12,718 nucleotides of DNA from Ignavibacteria bacterium. GTDB lineage: Bacteria; Bacteroidota; Ignavibacteria; Ignavibacteriales; Melioribacteraceae. Positions 6,987-12,718 of the stretch are shown piece by piece. The stretch lies in NCBI GenBank assembly GCA_011049495.1, contig DSBF01000153.1, positions 1-12,718 on the forward strand, given 5' to 3'. Made by a program: the position numbers and the translations under genes. A model generated the notes under the pieces. It was not told the DNA's origin. It searched no databases and saw only the letters and a program-made list of their open reading frames with translations. The first letter of the stretch is position 1; each line of letters begins with the position of its first letter.

Positions 6987-7392
6987 TTAAAACTTATAAC
7001 TCATTAATTCATTCAATTCTTTTTGTGAGATCATTTTTGAGGTTTTTAGATTTATCAATACACATTTCTGATCTGCGCTTGCGGCAATATTGTCGTTTAA
7101 TTTTATTTCGATTTTTAAATTCATAATTCCGTGATTATAATCAACGAGTTTAATATTCCCCGAAGGTGTATCAAACATTTTTAATTGTTTTTTTATACTT
7201 GATGTTTGTAGAAACAACAACCGGGTAATATTCTTTACTTAGAACGTTATTGAAATCAAACATTTTTTTGAATAGCATATTTCTCAAATCCTCAAGCCAC
7301 CTTATATATACGATATTGTTTACATGTCCCGCTGCATCTATATCATATGTTTTTACTTCCAACTCATATTCTATTTGGTAACTTAAGTCCAT
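6987..7392 (-). pseudogene. Acyl-CoA thioesterase, 4HBT (hotdog) family, frameshifted
   Basis: Two overlapping minus-strand frames together make one hotdog-fold thioesterase of normal size (about 134 residues). Such enzymes hydrolyse acyl-CoA or acyl-ACP thioesters. The first part (7392 to about 7180) carries the family signature YDIDAAGHVNNIVYIRWLED, with the catalytic-type Asp and the HVNN loop, then YYPVVVSTNIKYKK. The second part continues in another frame with MFDTPSGNIKL, IKLNDNIAASADQKCV and LINLKTSKM, which is the normal C-terminal half. The switch falls in or between an A7 run (7188-7194) and an A5 run (7178-7182). Removing one A from the A5 run would give KYKKTIKMFD, matching the family well. 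It may be a true disrupting mutation, a sequencing indel, or slippage that still makes some protein. The start is ATG without a strong ribosome site, 70 bases after the ferredoxin gene. Confidence 0.8.
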
Positions 7393-7445
7393 ATTTTTAT
7401 TACCCGGTTTTATTGAAAGAATTAAATACTATTTTATCAATCAAC

Positions 7446-7461
7446 TTAGTGTAAGCACTAA
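7446..7461. other. Small hairpin between ferredoxin and thioesterase genes
   Basis: TTAGTG (7446-7451) and CACTAA (7456-7461) form a 6-bp stem with a TAAG loop just beyond the ferredoxin stop codon. One arm can alternatively pair with the end of the ferredoxin coding region (AAGCACT at 7453-7459 with AGTGCTT at 7476-7482). No T-run follows on the minus strand, so it is not a convincing intrinsic terminator. It could be an mRNA-processing or attenuation element, or chance. Confidence 0.3.
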
Positions 7462-7462
7462 A

Positions 7463-7714
7463 TTAACTTTTGCTAAGTGCTTCTTTTTTCTTCAAAAGAT
7501 CTTCTTTTGATTCTTGGTAATCCGGATGCTGAACTATTGCTTCATCAACCGGACAGACTTCTTTGCATTGCGGTTCATCATAATATCCAACACACTCTGT
7601 GCATTTCTCTGGATCAATTTCAAAAAATTCTTCACCTTCCGAAATAGCATCGTTCGGGCATTCGGGTTCACATGCTCCGCAGTTGATGCATTCGTCTGTT
7701 ATCATAAGTGCCAT
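7463..7714 (-). CDS. YfhL-type 2[4Fe-4S] ferredoxin
   Basis: A small cytoplasmic electron carrier with two [4Fe-4S] clusters. The first motif is CxxCxxCxxxC (Cys9, 12, 15, 19). The second is CxxCx8CxxxC (Cys38, 41, 50, 54), with the widened spacing and the TECVGYYDEPQC segment typical of the YfhL/Allochromatium-type family. The conserved opening MALMITDECINCGACEPECPNDAI fits as well. A C-terminal helix (about 64-83, Glu/Lys-rich) is also usual in this family. An excellent GGAGG ribosome site precedes the ATG. The gene follows the methyltransferase gene after 41 bases and is probably the last intact gene of the long minus-strand series. Its redox partner is not identified here. The call is secure, the physiological role is not. 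Confidence 0.95.
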   Translation of the reverse strand: MALMITDECINCGACEPECPNDAISEGEEFFEIDPEKCTECVGYYDEPQCKEVCPVDEAIVQHPDYQESKEDLLKKKEALSKS

Positions 7715-7755
7715 AGTAATACCTCCATAATTATTTAGTGTAGGATTTTTAGTTT

Positions 7756-8388
7756 CTATTTTTTTACGGCGTTTATTACAACAAAGCCGCCTTCTTTATA
7801 TCCTTCTTTAAAATTTTGCAGATGTTTTATCTCTTCCAAATCTCCGAAAACTGTTTGTATTGTTTGGATGTTTTCAAATTTATTTTGCAGAAGAAGTTGA
7901 ATTACCTCTTCTGTTGAATAAAATGTTGCAGATTTGTAAAACTGGTTTTGATCTTTGATTTCCTCGTATATTTTCCCGAGCGGACTGTCTTTGTCAACCA
8001 AGCCGATTATAAAGTTACCGCCCGGTTTTAATATTCGATGAACTTCTTTAAAAGATTTGTCGATATCATCGACAAAGCAAATAGTAGTTACCATCAACGC
8101 AAAATCATAGCTTTGGCTTTCAAGCGGCAGTCTTTCGGCTGTACCGGGATATACTTTTAAGCCGAGCTTTGTTGAGTGTTCCCTCATTCTTTGGGAGGGT
8201 TCAACTCCTTCTCTAATTTTTAAAGGGGCTGCAAATCTGCCTGTACCTATACCAATCTCTATTCCTCTTTTGTTATAAGGAATGAAATGCCGTACTGCTT
8301 CCAATTCCGATTCATACACATAAAAGTGTTTTCTGAACCAATCTTCATATGCCTCTAAATGTTCATCAAACGGTTGTGTTCTTGCCAT
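7756..8388 (-). CDS. Class I SAM-dependent methyltransferase (Methyltransf_11 type)
   Basis: A predicted soluble methyltransferase of about 210 residues with a Rossmann-type fold. Motif I (GIEIGIGTGRFA) binds S-adenosylmethionine, followed by the acidic-loop region GVEPSQRM, PGTAERLPLESQSYDFALM (motif II region) and VHRILKPGGNFIIGL (motif III). These are typical of the UbiE/Methyltransf_11 group, but the substrate cannot be told from sequence. I chose the ATG at 8388. An in-frame TTG two codons upstream (8394) is possible but has no better ribosome site; both starts share a weak GAG upstream. There is no signal peptide. It sits 45 bases after the patatin gene and 41 bases before the ferredoxin gene, so probably in one transcript. 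A lipid or quinone substrate would fit the neighbours, but that is a guess. Confidence 0.88.
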   Translation of the reverse strand: MARTQPFDEHLEAYEDWFRKHFYVYESELEAVRHFIPYNKRGIEIGIGTGRFAAPLKIREGVEPSQRMREHSTKLGLKVYPGTAERLPLESQSYDFALMVTTICFVDDIDKSFKEVHRILKPGGNFIIGLVDKDSPLGKIYEEIKDQNQFYKSATFYSTEEVIQLLLQNKFENIQTIQTVFGDLEEIKHLQNFKEGYKEGGFVVINAVKK

Positions 8389-8433
8389 TACCAACTCAAA
8401 TTTTTTATTTAACTGCTTATTATGATTTTTATT

Positions 8434-9339
8434 TTAATCCAGCTTCTTAAATTTATGTTTCAGTTTAAGCAACAAGGAATAACTCTCAACCAGTTTTCGG
8501 ATTTCTTTTATATTTTCCTCTGCCGTTTTTTCACCTGCATAAATGATTTCATTAATCTTTTCATAATCAGCCCAGCTTAAGTGTTTTACTTTTGGGCGGA
8601 TTATCAAATCTGCTTCACGCAATCTTAATATTGAAAGATGATGTGAAGTTATATCTTCAGCGCGGTAAAGAATATCGATAACATTCTGAGGTTGTTTTAC
8701 GGTTTTAATCGGGCGCATAACATCTACCGCTAAAACTCTATCTGCTCCAAGTTCTCTTACTCTTCCGGCAGGTACACTTTCCGATGCGCTGCCGTCAATT
8801 AAAAAATAATTTTGATACTTCACCGGCGGAAAGATCCCGGGAATAGCTGAGCTTGCTTTTATTGCTTCTCTTAAACTTCCTTTAGTAAAGTTTATTTCTT
8901 CACCGCTAATTAAATCCGTAGCTATTGCAGAGAATTTTATTTTTAGACTCTCAATTTTTACATCGGGAATCAAATTATACATTTCGTTTGTAGTTTCTTC
9001 ATCGAAATAAGAAAGATGGTTAAGAGACTTTAAAACTTGGTAACGCTTATCCAGGTAATCAAAAAATTGATCGAAGTAATTTTTATCAGGCTTTTCACTT
9101 TCACTTAATTTATCTATTCCAAGCTCCAAAAACTTAGGATGAATAACGGTTTCATAAATAAATTCTTCAACTTCTTTTGCGTTGCCGAGATAAGCATACA
9201 TTCCACCGATAAGCGCACCCATACTGCATCCGGTTATAACATCAACTTTGATGTTCTCTTTTTCGAGAACTTTAAGCACGCCTATGTGTGCCAATCCCCG
9301 TGCACCACCGCCGCCTAAAGCTAAACCGAATTTTGACAT
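8434..9339 (-). CDS. Patatin-like phospholipase (RssA/NTE family)
   Basis: A predicted serine lipid acyl hydrolase of 301 residues with a Ser-Asp dyad. The oxyanion-hole loop is GGGGARG (residues 9-15), the nucleophile elbow GCSMG has Ser39, and the catalytic Asp is in DGS (Asp182). The segments KASSAIPGIFPPV (161-173) and a GADRVLAVDV strand are typical of the bacterial patatin group that includes RssA and YchK. There is no signal peptide, so it is cytoplasmic or at the inner face of the membrane. The C-terminal ~30 residues form a basic helix (LLLKLKHKFKKLD) that could contact membrane phospholipids. GGAGAG lies six bases before the ATG. It lies between cyclopropane-fatty-acid synthase, from which a 107-bp spacer with a palindromic repeat separates it, and the methyltransferase. 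Its substrate is not defined. Confidence 0.93.
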   Translation of the reverse strand: MSKFGLALGGGGARGLAHIGVLKVLEKENIKVDVITGCSMGALIGGMYAYLGNAKEVEEFIYETVIHPKFLELGIDKLSESEKPDKNYFDQFFDYLDKRYQVLKSLNHLSYFDEETTNEMYNLIPDVKIESLKIKFSAIATDLISGEEINFTKGSLREAIKASSAIPGIFPPVKYQNYFLIDGSASESVPAGRVRELGADRVLAVDVMRPIKTVKQPQNVIDILYRAEDITSHHLSILRLREADLIIRPKVKHLSWADYEKINEIIYAGEKTAEENIKEIRKLVESYSLLLKLKHKFKKLD

Positions 9340-9387
9340 TTTCTCTCCGTAACCTGATTATCGTTTTGTAAAACTGAAATACTTTTT

Positions 9388-9446
9388 CTTTGCGTCTCGG
9401 TGCCTTCGCGGTTAGACAATAAATATCAATCGCAAGGACGCAAAGG
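9388..9446. repeat. REP-like imperfect inverted repeat downstream of cfa
   Basis: CTTTGCGTC (9388-9396) and its exact complement GACGCAAAG (9437-9445) bracket a second inner pair, CCTTCGCG (9403-9410) against CGCAAGG (9431-9437), which differs by one bulged base. The element fills most of the 107-bp cfa-patatin spacer and touches the cfa stop codon (9447-9449). Its higher GC content contrasts with the AT-rich surroundings. Units of the kind 'CTTTGCGTCT..TTGCGGTTA' are, from memory, frequent intergenic repeats in FCB genomes. It may form a hairpin in the mRNA between the two genes. No T-tract typical of a terminator follows. Confidence 0.7.
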
Positions 9447-10568
9447 CTATCTTATTGAGTTATAACCTCCCAGCACACCGTTTTTAGATAACACAATTTG
9501 CCAAAGCTGATTTTTATTTCTTGCTCTAAATGCACCGGCACAAGAGAGCAAAAAGTATTTCCACATTCTATAAAATCTTTGACCGTATTTGTCTTTTAGT
9601 TTCTGCCAATTATTATCGAAATTTTTGTACCAAGCCATCAACGTTTTATCATAATAAGCACCGAAATTATGCAGGTCTTCAACAACAAATAATTTTTCAA
9701 CTGCTTTACCGAGTTGCGCAATAGACGGAAGCATCCCGTTCGGGAAAATATATTTGTGTGTCCAAGCGTCTGTATTTTTGGTTGATCTTGTGCCGCCGAT
9801 TGTGTGAAGAAGAAACAGTCCGTCATCATCCAAACACCTTGATGCAACCCGGAAATATTCTTTGTAGTTTTTGTAGCCGACGTGCTCAATCATACCAACG
9901 GAAACAATTCTATCGAACTTTTCATTAAGTTCACGGTAATCCTGCAAACGAAATTCAACGGGTAGACCCTTACACATTTCTTTACCGAGAGCAACTTGTT
10001 CCTTTGATACGGTAATGCCCACTACTTCAACTCCATATTTTTCGGCAGCATATTTCCCAAAAGCCCCCCATCCGCAGCCGATATCGAGCACTTTCATCCC
10101 GGGTTCCAAATAAAGTTTTTTACAGATTAAATCTAATTTGTTTTCTTGAGCTTCATCCAGTGTTTCGGCATCTTTCCAATACGCACAGCTGTAATTCATT
10201 CTTTTATCGAGCATATTTTTAAACAAATCGTTTCCCAAATCGTAATGTCTTTCGCCGATGATAAATGCACGTCTTCTTGCCTGCATATTTAGTAAGTAGA
10301 AACCGGCAAGTTGAAAAGCAATTTTAAGATTGCGTTTAACTTTGTTTTGTAGATTTGCGCGCACGATTCTAAATATTAACTCATCAATTTTTTCCGCATC
10401 CCACCACCCGTCCATATAAGATTCGCCTAAACCGAGTTCAGCTTGAGTAATAACTCTTTTGTAAAATCTTTCATCGTTAATTCGAATATCCCACGGATTA
10501 CTTCCGTTCATTTTGATTCCGGCAAGGTTAAGTAAATCTTCCGCGAGCTTTTTATAATGATCTTTCAT
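9447..10568 (-). CDS. cfa: Cyclopropane-fatty-acyl-phospholipid synthase
   Basis: This enzyme transfers a methylene group from S-adenosylmethionine to the double bond of unsaturated phospholipid acyl chains, at the cytoplasmic membrane face. The 373-residue protein is close to E. coli Cfa in length and pattern. An N-terminal lipid-binding domain (about 1-105, with LGLGESYMDGWWD) precedes the SAM domain with HYDLGNDLF (108-116), motif I VLDIGCGWG, LQDYRELNEKFDRIVSVGMIEHVG and LHTIGG. The bicarbonate and active-site residues known from the E. coli enzyme are seen as Cys128, Glu228, His255 and Tyr306. The C-terminus FRARNKNQLWQIVLSKNG is intact. AAGGAG precedes the ATG. It follows the MBL-fold gene by 25 bases and ends next to a palindromic repeat. 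Such enzymes are usually raised in stationary phase or under acid stress. Confidence 0.97.
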   Translation of the reverse strand: MKDHYKKLAEDLLNLAGIKMNGSNPWDIRINDERFYKRVITQAELGLGESYMDGWWDAEKIDELIFRIVRANLQNKVKRNLKIAFQLAGFYLLNMQARRRAFIIGERHYDLGNDLFKNMLDKRMNYSCAYWKDAETLDEAQENKLDLICKKLYLEPGMKVLDIGCGWGAFGKYAAEKYGVEVVGITVSKEQVALGKEMCKGLPVEFRLQDYRELNEKFDRIVSVGMIEHVGYKNYKEYFRVASRCLDDDGLFLLHTIGGTRSTKNTDAWTHKYIFPNGMLPSIAQLGKAVEKLFVVEDLHNFGAYYDKTLMAWYKNFDNNWQKLKDKYGQRFYRMWKYFLLSCAGAFRARNKNQLWQIVLSKNGVLGGYNSIR

Positions 10569-10593
10569 AAGCTCTCCTTGTCGTTTAACTTTT

Positions 10594-11307
10594 CTATTTT
10601 ATTATAAAATTTTTCCCGACACCAGTTTCAACATAATCAGTATCAAAGGCATTTTTAAACATTTCTCTTGCAGCGTCTCCCGTACAATGAGTAGGTGCAA
10701 CAGATATAACCATCTCGTACAATTTTTTAATCACATCGTTTATTTCATTTTCATTTAATTTGTGTAAATGAAATCCTCCGAGTATAATATATATAAGTTC
10801 ATCGGGAAATTTATCTTTAATTTTTTGAACAATTCTAACTATCCCCGGGTGAGCGCAACCCGTGATAATAATAAGCTCATTCGGTCTTCTGATAACAAGT
10901 GATTGTTCAGGGATTGCGGCTTTAATTTCACCGGATGAAAATACATCGGGCAAAATTTCCGTAAAATCGGAAATGGTAATTGGATTCGCCCCGCTTTCTT
11001 TAATCAACTTAATTAACTCAAGAGGAAAGGATTGTGGAAAATATACGTTCACATTCGAATTAATTTTTAGAAATTCTTTTAAACCGCCGGTATGATCGTG
11101 ATGAAAATGAGATAAGAAAACCGTATCAATAATTTTAGGATCGATACCGAGTTTTGCCATATTACTTAAAAGAATTTCCCCGTTATCGCCGGTATCAAAA
11201 AGAATTTTATTTTTGCCGGTATCAATAAAGGAGGCAAAGCCCCAATCTGTTTGTAATTTCTTTTTGAATGGATTGTTATCATAAAGTATTGTCAACTTTA
11301 GATTCAT
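10594..11307 (-). CDS. MBL-fold metallo-hydrolase (COG1237-like)
   Basis: A 237-residue cytoplasmic metallo-beta-lactamase-fold protein. The metal motif HxHxDH is at His67, His69, Asp71 and His72 (SHFHHDHTGGL), with further likely ligands His153 (TGCAHPGI), His180 (GGFHLH) and His207 (PTHCTGD). The start ILYDNNP, the KILFDTGDNGEIL segment and the TGCAHPG block resemble the group annotated as dihydropterin ribofuranosylaminobenzene phosphate synthase-like (COG1237). Many members are simply uncharacterised hydrolases, so the substrate is unknown. There is no signal peptide. The ribosome site is weak. It starts 27 bases after the arginine decarboxylase stop and ends 25 bases before cfa, so the three are probably co-transcribed. 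Family assignment is firm at fold level and weaker at the subgroup level. Confidence 0.88.
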   Translation of the reverse strand: MNLKLTILYDNNPFKKKLQTDWGFASFIDTGKNKILFDTGDNGEILLSNMAKLGIDPKIIDTVFLSHFHHDHTGGLKEFLKINSNVNVYFPQSFPLELIKLIKESGANPITISDFTEILPDVFSSGEIKAAIPEQSLVIRRPNELIIITGCAHPGIVRIVQKIKDKFPDELIYIILGGFHLHKLNENEINDVIKKLYEMVISVAPTHCTGDAAREMFKNAFDTDYVETGVGKNFIIK

Positions 11308-11334
11308 TGTGAGCCCGTTTTTATGTTTTCTGAA

Positions 11335-11880
11335 TTATGGTAAAAGTATTGCCGCCGCAAGTACCGTTGTCCACAGTCCGTGTTTATCTCCTTTGGCAGA
11401 TTGTGTTATGTTAAAAGTGCGAACAATTTTACCCGACATTTTGAAAACTTGTTCTCTCTCGTTCCAAGCTGTTTCCGGGTCAAACTCAACTCCCAGTGTT
11501 GTTGCAAGCATTTGTGCTGCGAGATCTTCTGCATAATCCCCGGCAATTTGTTCTTTAACACCGTATGGATGATGCTCCGATAAATAACCGTATTGAGTTT
11601 GATCTTTGGGAATTGCAACTCCAATTGAAGAAGCGATTAATCTGTTCGGTTCGTTTGTGGAATTTCTTGCCATTACCGCGAAAGTAATTTGACCGGCGCT
11701 AATTTCTTTTAATCCCTGTTCTCTGCTTATTCTCTTACAGCCGGGCGGATATATGCTGCTTACGTTTACTAAATTACATTTTTCAATTCCGGCATTTCTT
11801 AAAGCAGCTTCAAAGGAGCTGAGATAATCTTTGTGTCTTCCGACTCCTTTAGTGAAAAATATTTTTGTTGGGACGTACAA
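11335..11880 (-). CDS. pdaD: Pyruvoyl-dependent arginine decarboxylase
   Basis: Converts arginine to agmatine and CO2, the first step of one polyamine route, using a pyruvoyl group made by self-cleavage rather than PLP. The proenzyme (181 residues) carries the cleavage site VNVSSIYPPGCK: cleavage between Ser41 and Ser42 would leave a small beta chain and an alpha chain with an N-terminal pyruvoyl. Glu102 in GYLSEHHPYG matches the conserved catalytic glutamate, and EPNRLIASSIGVAIP and AWNEREQVFKMSG are also family-like. The start is TTG: the strong AAAGGAG (11889-11895) lies eight bases upstream, and no ATG is in register, so the choice is well supported. It leads the MBL-fold and cfa genes at short spacing. 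Later polyamine genes are not in the window. Confidence 0.95.
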   Translation of the reverse strand: MYVPTKIFFTKGVGRHKDYLSSFEAALRNAGIEKCNLVNVSSIYPPGCKRISREQGLKEISAGQITFAVMARNSTNEPNRLIASSIGVAIPKDQTQYGYLSEHHPYGVKEQIAGDYAEDLAAQMLATTLGVEFDPETAWNEREQVFKMSGKIVRTFNITQSAKGDKHGLWTTVLAAAILLP

Positions 11881-11888
11881 GTTATATT

Positions 11889-11895
11889 CTCCTTT
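11889..11895 (-). promoter_or_regulatory. Ribosome binding site that fixes the TTG start of pdaD
   Basis: AAAGGAG on the minus strand lies eight bases before the TTG at 11880-11878. No ATG or GTG is placed correctly relative to it, so it settles the start codon of the arginine decarboxylase. Confidence 0.8.
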
Positions 11896-11927
11896 ATCTG
11901 AATAATCCTGGATATAATTTTACCAGT

Positions 11928-11964
11928 AACCTTCGAGGTCGTAATGCATGTGACCTCGAAGGTT
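11928..11964. repeat. Palindromic REP-like element between dps and pdaD
   Basis: AACCTTCGAGGTC (11928-11940) and its exact complement GACCTCGAAGGTT (11952-11964) form a 13-bp perfect stem around an 11-base loop that itself contains ATGCAT. It fills the 105-bp spacer between dps and pdaD. No T-tract follows on either strand (on the minus strand the stem is followed by ACTGGTAAAATT), so a classical terminator is unlikely, though a stem this stable may pause transcription or protect the mRNA. From memory, 'ACCTCGAAGGTT' palindromes occur repeatedly in Bacteroidota genomes. Confidence 0.8.
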
Positions 11965-11985
11965 GCCCAAGTTTTAAAAATAACT

Positions 11986-12429
11986 TTACGCTACGCTTGC
12001 TTTAACCATCCATATTTCTTTTTCGAGCCAAGCAATGTTATCTTCTGCTAAGGCTACAGTTGTTGAATCATTTAATTCATCAGCAGCTTCAGCCATTTTT
12101 TTATACTCTTCTTTCAACTTTTCAAAATCAGAAAGAACGCCCTGCAAAACTATTTTGCCGTCGAATTCATTTTTAGATTCTTCTTTGAATGTTGTGTTAT
12201 CTAAATAGTCTTTTAATGTAGCCAATGGTTTACCGCCAAGCTGCACGATTCTTTCTGCAACTTCATCATATTGTTCAATGAAATAATCATAATAAGCTTC
12301 TGTCATCTCGTGTATAGGTTTGAAATGAATTCCCTTAACGTTCCAGTGATAATTATGTAGTTTTACGTTAAGTACGGAAAGATTAGCTAAGTTCTGATTC
12401 ATCAATTTGATTAAGTCTTCTTTATTCAT
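11986..12429 (-). CDS. dps: Dps family ferritin-like protein
   Basis: A Dps protein forms a 12-subunit shell that oxidises and stores iron with peroxide, protecting DNA. The intersubunit ferroxidase ligands align with E. coli Dps at constant offset: His28 (YHWNVKG), His40, Glu44, Asp55 and Glu59 (QYDEVAERIVQLGG). The length of 147 residues is short of E. coli Dps because the Lys-rich N-terminal DNA-binding tail is absent; the helix starts almost at once. Storage and peroxide detoxification are therefore better supported than tight DNA binding. The gene starts one base after the stop of the upstream Fe-Mo cofactor domain gene, and its AAAGGAG site (12437-12443) lies inside the last codons of that gene, so translational coupling is likely. 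The REP-like palindrome lies downstream. Confidence 0.95.
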   Translation of the reverse strand: MNKEDLIKLMNQNLANLSVLNVKLHNYHWNVKGIHFKPIHEMTEAYYDYFIEQYDEVAERIVQLGGKPLATLKDYLDNTTFKEESKNEFDGKIVLQGVLSDFEKLKEEYKKMAEAADELNDSTTVALAEDNIAWLEKEIWMVKASVA

Positions 12430-12430
12430 C

Positions 12431-12718
12431 TTAATTCTCCTTTGTTTTTAGATAGTTATTCAATGCATCTTTTACTTTTTCGTTTCCGGTAAATCCGTCA
12501 ACAATTCTAATACCCGATCTTTTTAGGGCATCTTCAGCTTTATCGCCAACGTGTCCGGTAAGTAAAACCTCTGCCCCTTTGTTGATTATCAACTCTGCAG
12601 CTTTAGGTCCTGCGCCGTTCTGCATTTGTTCGCCTAAGTTTGAAACCGCTTCGAACTTCATTGTGCCTGAATCAACAATTAAGAAATACTGACAGCGACC
12701 GAATTTTTCACTTACCAA
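12431..12718 (-). CDS. Dinitrogenase iron-molybdenum cofactor (NifX/NifB C-terminal-like) domain protein, 5' end outside the window
   Basis: The visible 95 residues form one small domain of the NifX/NafY/NifB C-terminal type (PF02579 family). Conserved features are VSEKFGRCQYFLIVD at the start of the visible part, NGAGPKAAELIINKGAEVLLTGHVG in the middle and ALKRSGIRIVDGFTGNEKVKDAL near the end. In stand-alone form these proteins often bind iron-sulfur or metal clusters and are not proof of nitrogen fixation; no nif genes are seen here. The reading frame is open to the window edge. The first triplet is an internal TTG (Leu), and the family normally has about 15-20 more N-terminal residues, so the gene is truncated by the window and not broken. 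Its end overlaps the ribosome site of dps. Confidence 0.88.
   Translation of the reverse strand: MVSEKFGRCQYFLIVDSGTMKFEAVSNLGEQMQNGAGPKAAELIINKGAEVLLTGHVGDKAEDALKRSGIRIVDGFTGNEKVKDALNNYLKTKEN

Noticed and set aside
7188..7194. Canonical -1 programmed frameshift site in the thioesterase gene (AAAAAAC)
   Set aside because: The heptamer is not in the required X XXY YYZ register, and the shift needed is +1 (or -2). An indel or slippage error is simpler.
7441..7490. Riboswitch or attenuator from competing hairpins after the ferredoxin gene
   Set aside because: The stems are short, one arm lies in coding sequence and no T-run follows; kept only as a low-confidence hairpin.
9530..9889. ORFs on both strands overlapping the 3' half of cfa
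   Set aside because: They overlap highly conserved Cfa sequence and show no motif or ribosome site.
11309..11624. Three ORFs overlapping pdaD in other frames
   Set aside because: The arginine decarboxylase frame contains the cleavage site and conserved residues; the others are Cys- or Ser-rich shadows.
12431..12718. Evidence of nitrogen fixation
   Set aside because: PF02579-type domains are widespread outside nif systems and no other nif gene is visible.

Overview
This AT-rich window probably comes from a bacterium of the Bacteroidota/Ignavibacteria (FCB) lineage. The secreted nuclease ends in a type IX secretion (T9SS) sorting domain of the 'NYPNPFNPST...' kind. A carboxypeptidase-regulatory-like surface protein, a DUF1684 lipoprotein and a pyruvoyl-dependent arginine decarboxylase fit the same group. 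Class-level assignment to Ignavibacteria is an inference from gene content. The window holds 15 intact coding genes, one coding gene cut by the right edge, one frameshifted gene, three palindromic REP/MITE-like elements and one clear intrinsic terminator.

Left part (1-5028). A 67-residue orphan lies on the + strand and a DUF1684 lipoprotein on the - strand. Next comes a tight three-gene + strand operon (1504-3823): two tandem, diverged paralogues of unknown function (one secreted, one a lipoprotein) and a CarboxypepD_reg-like surface protein. It converges on a two-gene - strand copper operon, a SCO1/SenC lipoprotein followed by a PCuAC copper chaperone. That operon ends in a GC-rich hairpin plus T-tract overlapping the end of the convergent gene. 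Both copper proteins are expected to act in CuA-site assembly of cytochrome c oxidase.

Middle (5171-7392). A T9SS-exported endonuclease/exonuclease/phosphatase protein carries an N-terminal CBM9/DOMON-like beta domain. A 28-bp perfect palindrome is embedded in frame in its sorting-domain coding sequence. It converges with a 4HBT-type acyl-CoA thioesterase gene split by a one-base frameshift near A-tracts.

Right part (7463-12718), all - strand. Reading in the direction of transcription: a DiNase Fe-Mo cofactor domain protein (5' end outside the window) tightly coupled to Dps; then pyruvoyl-dependent arginine decarboxylase, an MBL-fold hydrolase, cyclopropane-fatty-acid synthase, a patatin-like phospholipase, a class I methyltransferase and a YfhL-type 2[4Fe-4S] ferredoxin. 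Most spacings are under 50 bp; the larger gaps upstream of the arginine decarboxylase gene and between cfa and the patatin gene each hold a palindromic repeat. The set suggests membrane-lipid remodelling combined with polyamine or acid/oxidative stress physiology, but this is inferred from gene content only.

No RNA gene, CRISPR array, transposase or prophage was seen. No gene-free stretch exceeds 300 bases. The leading 229 bases hold only a possible promoter.
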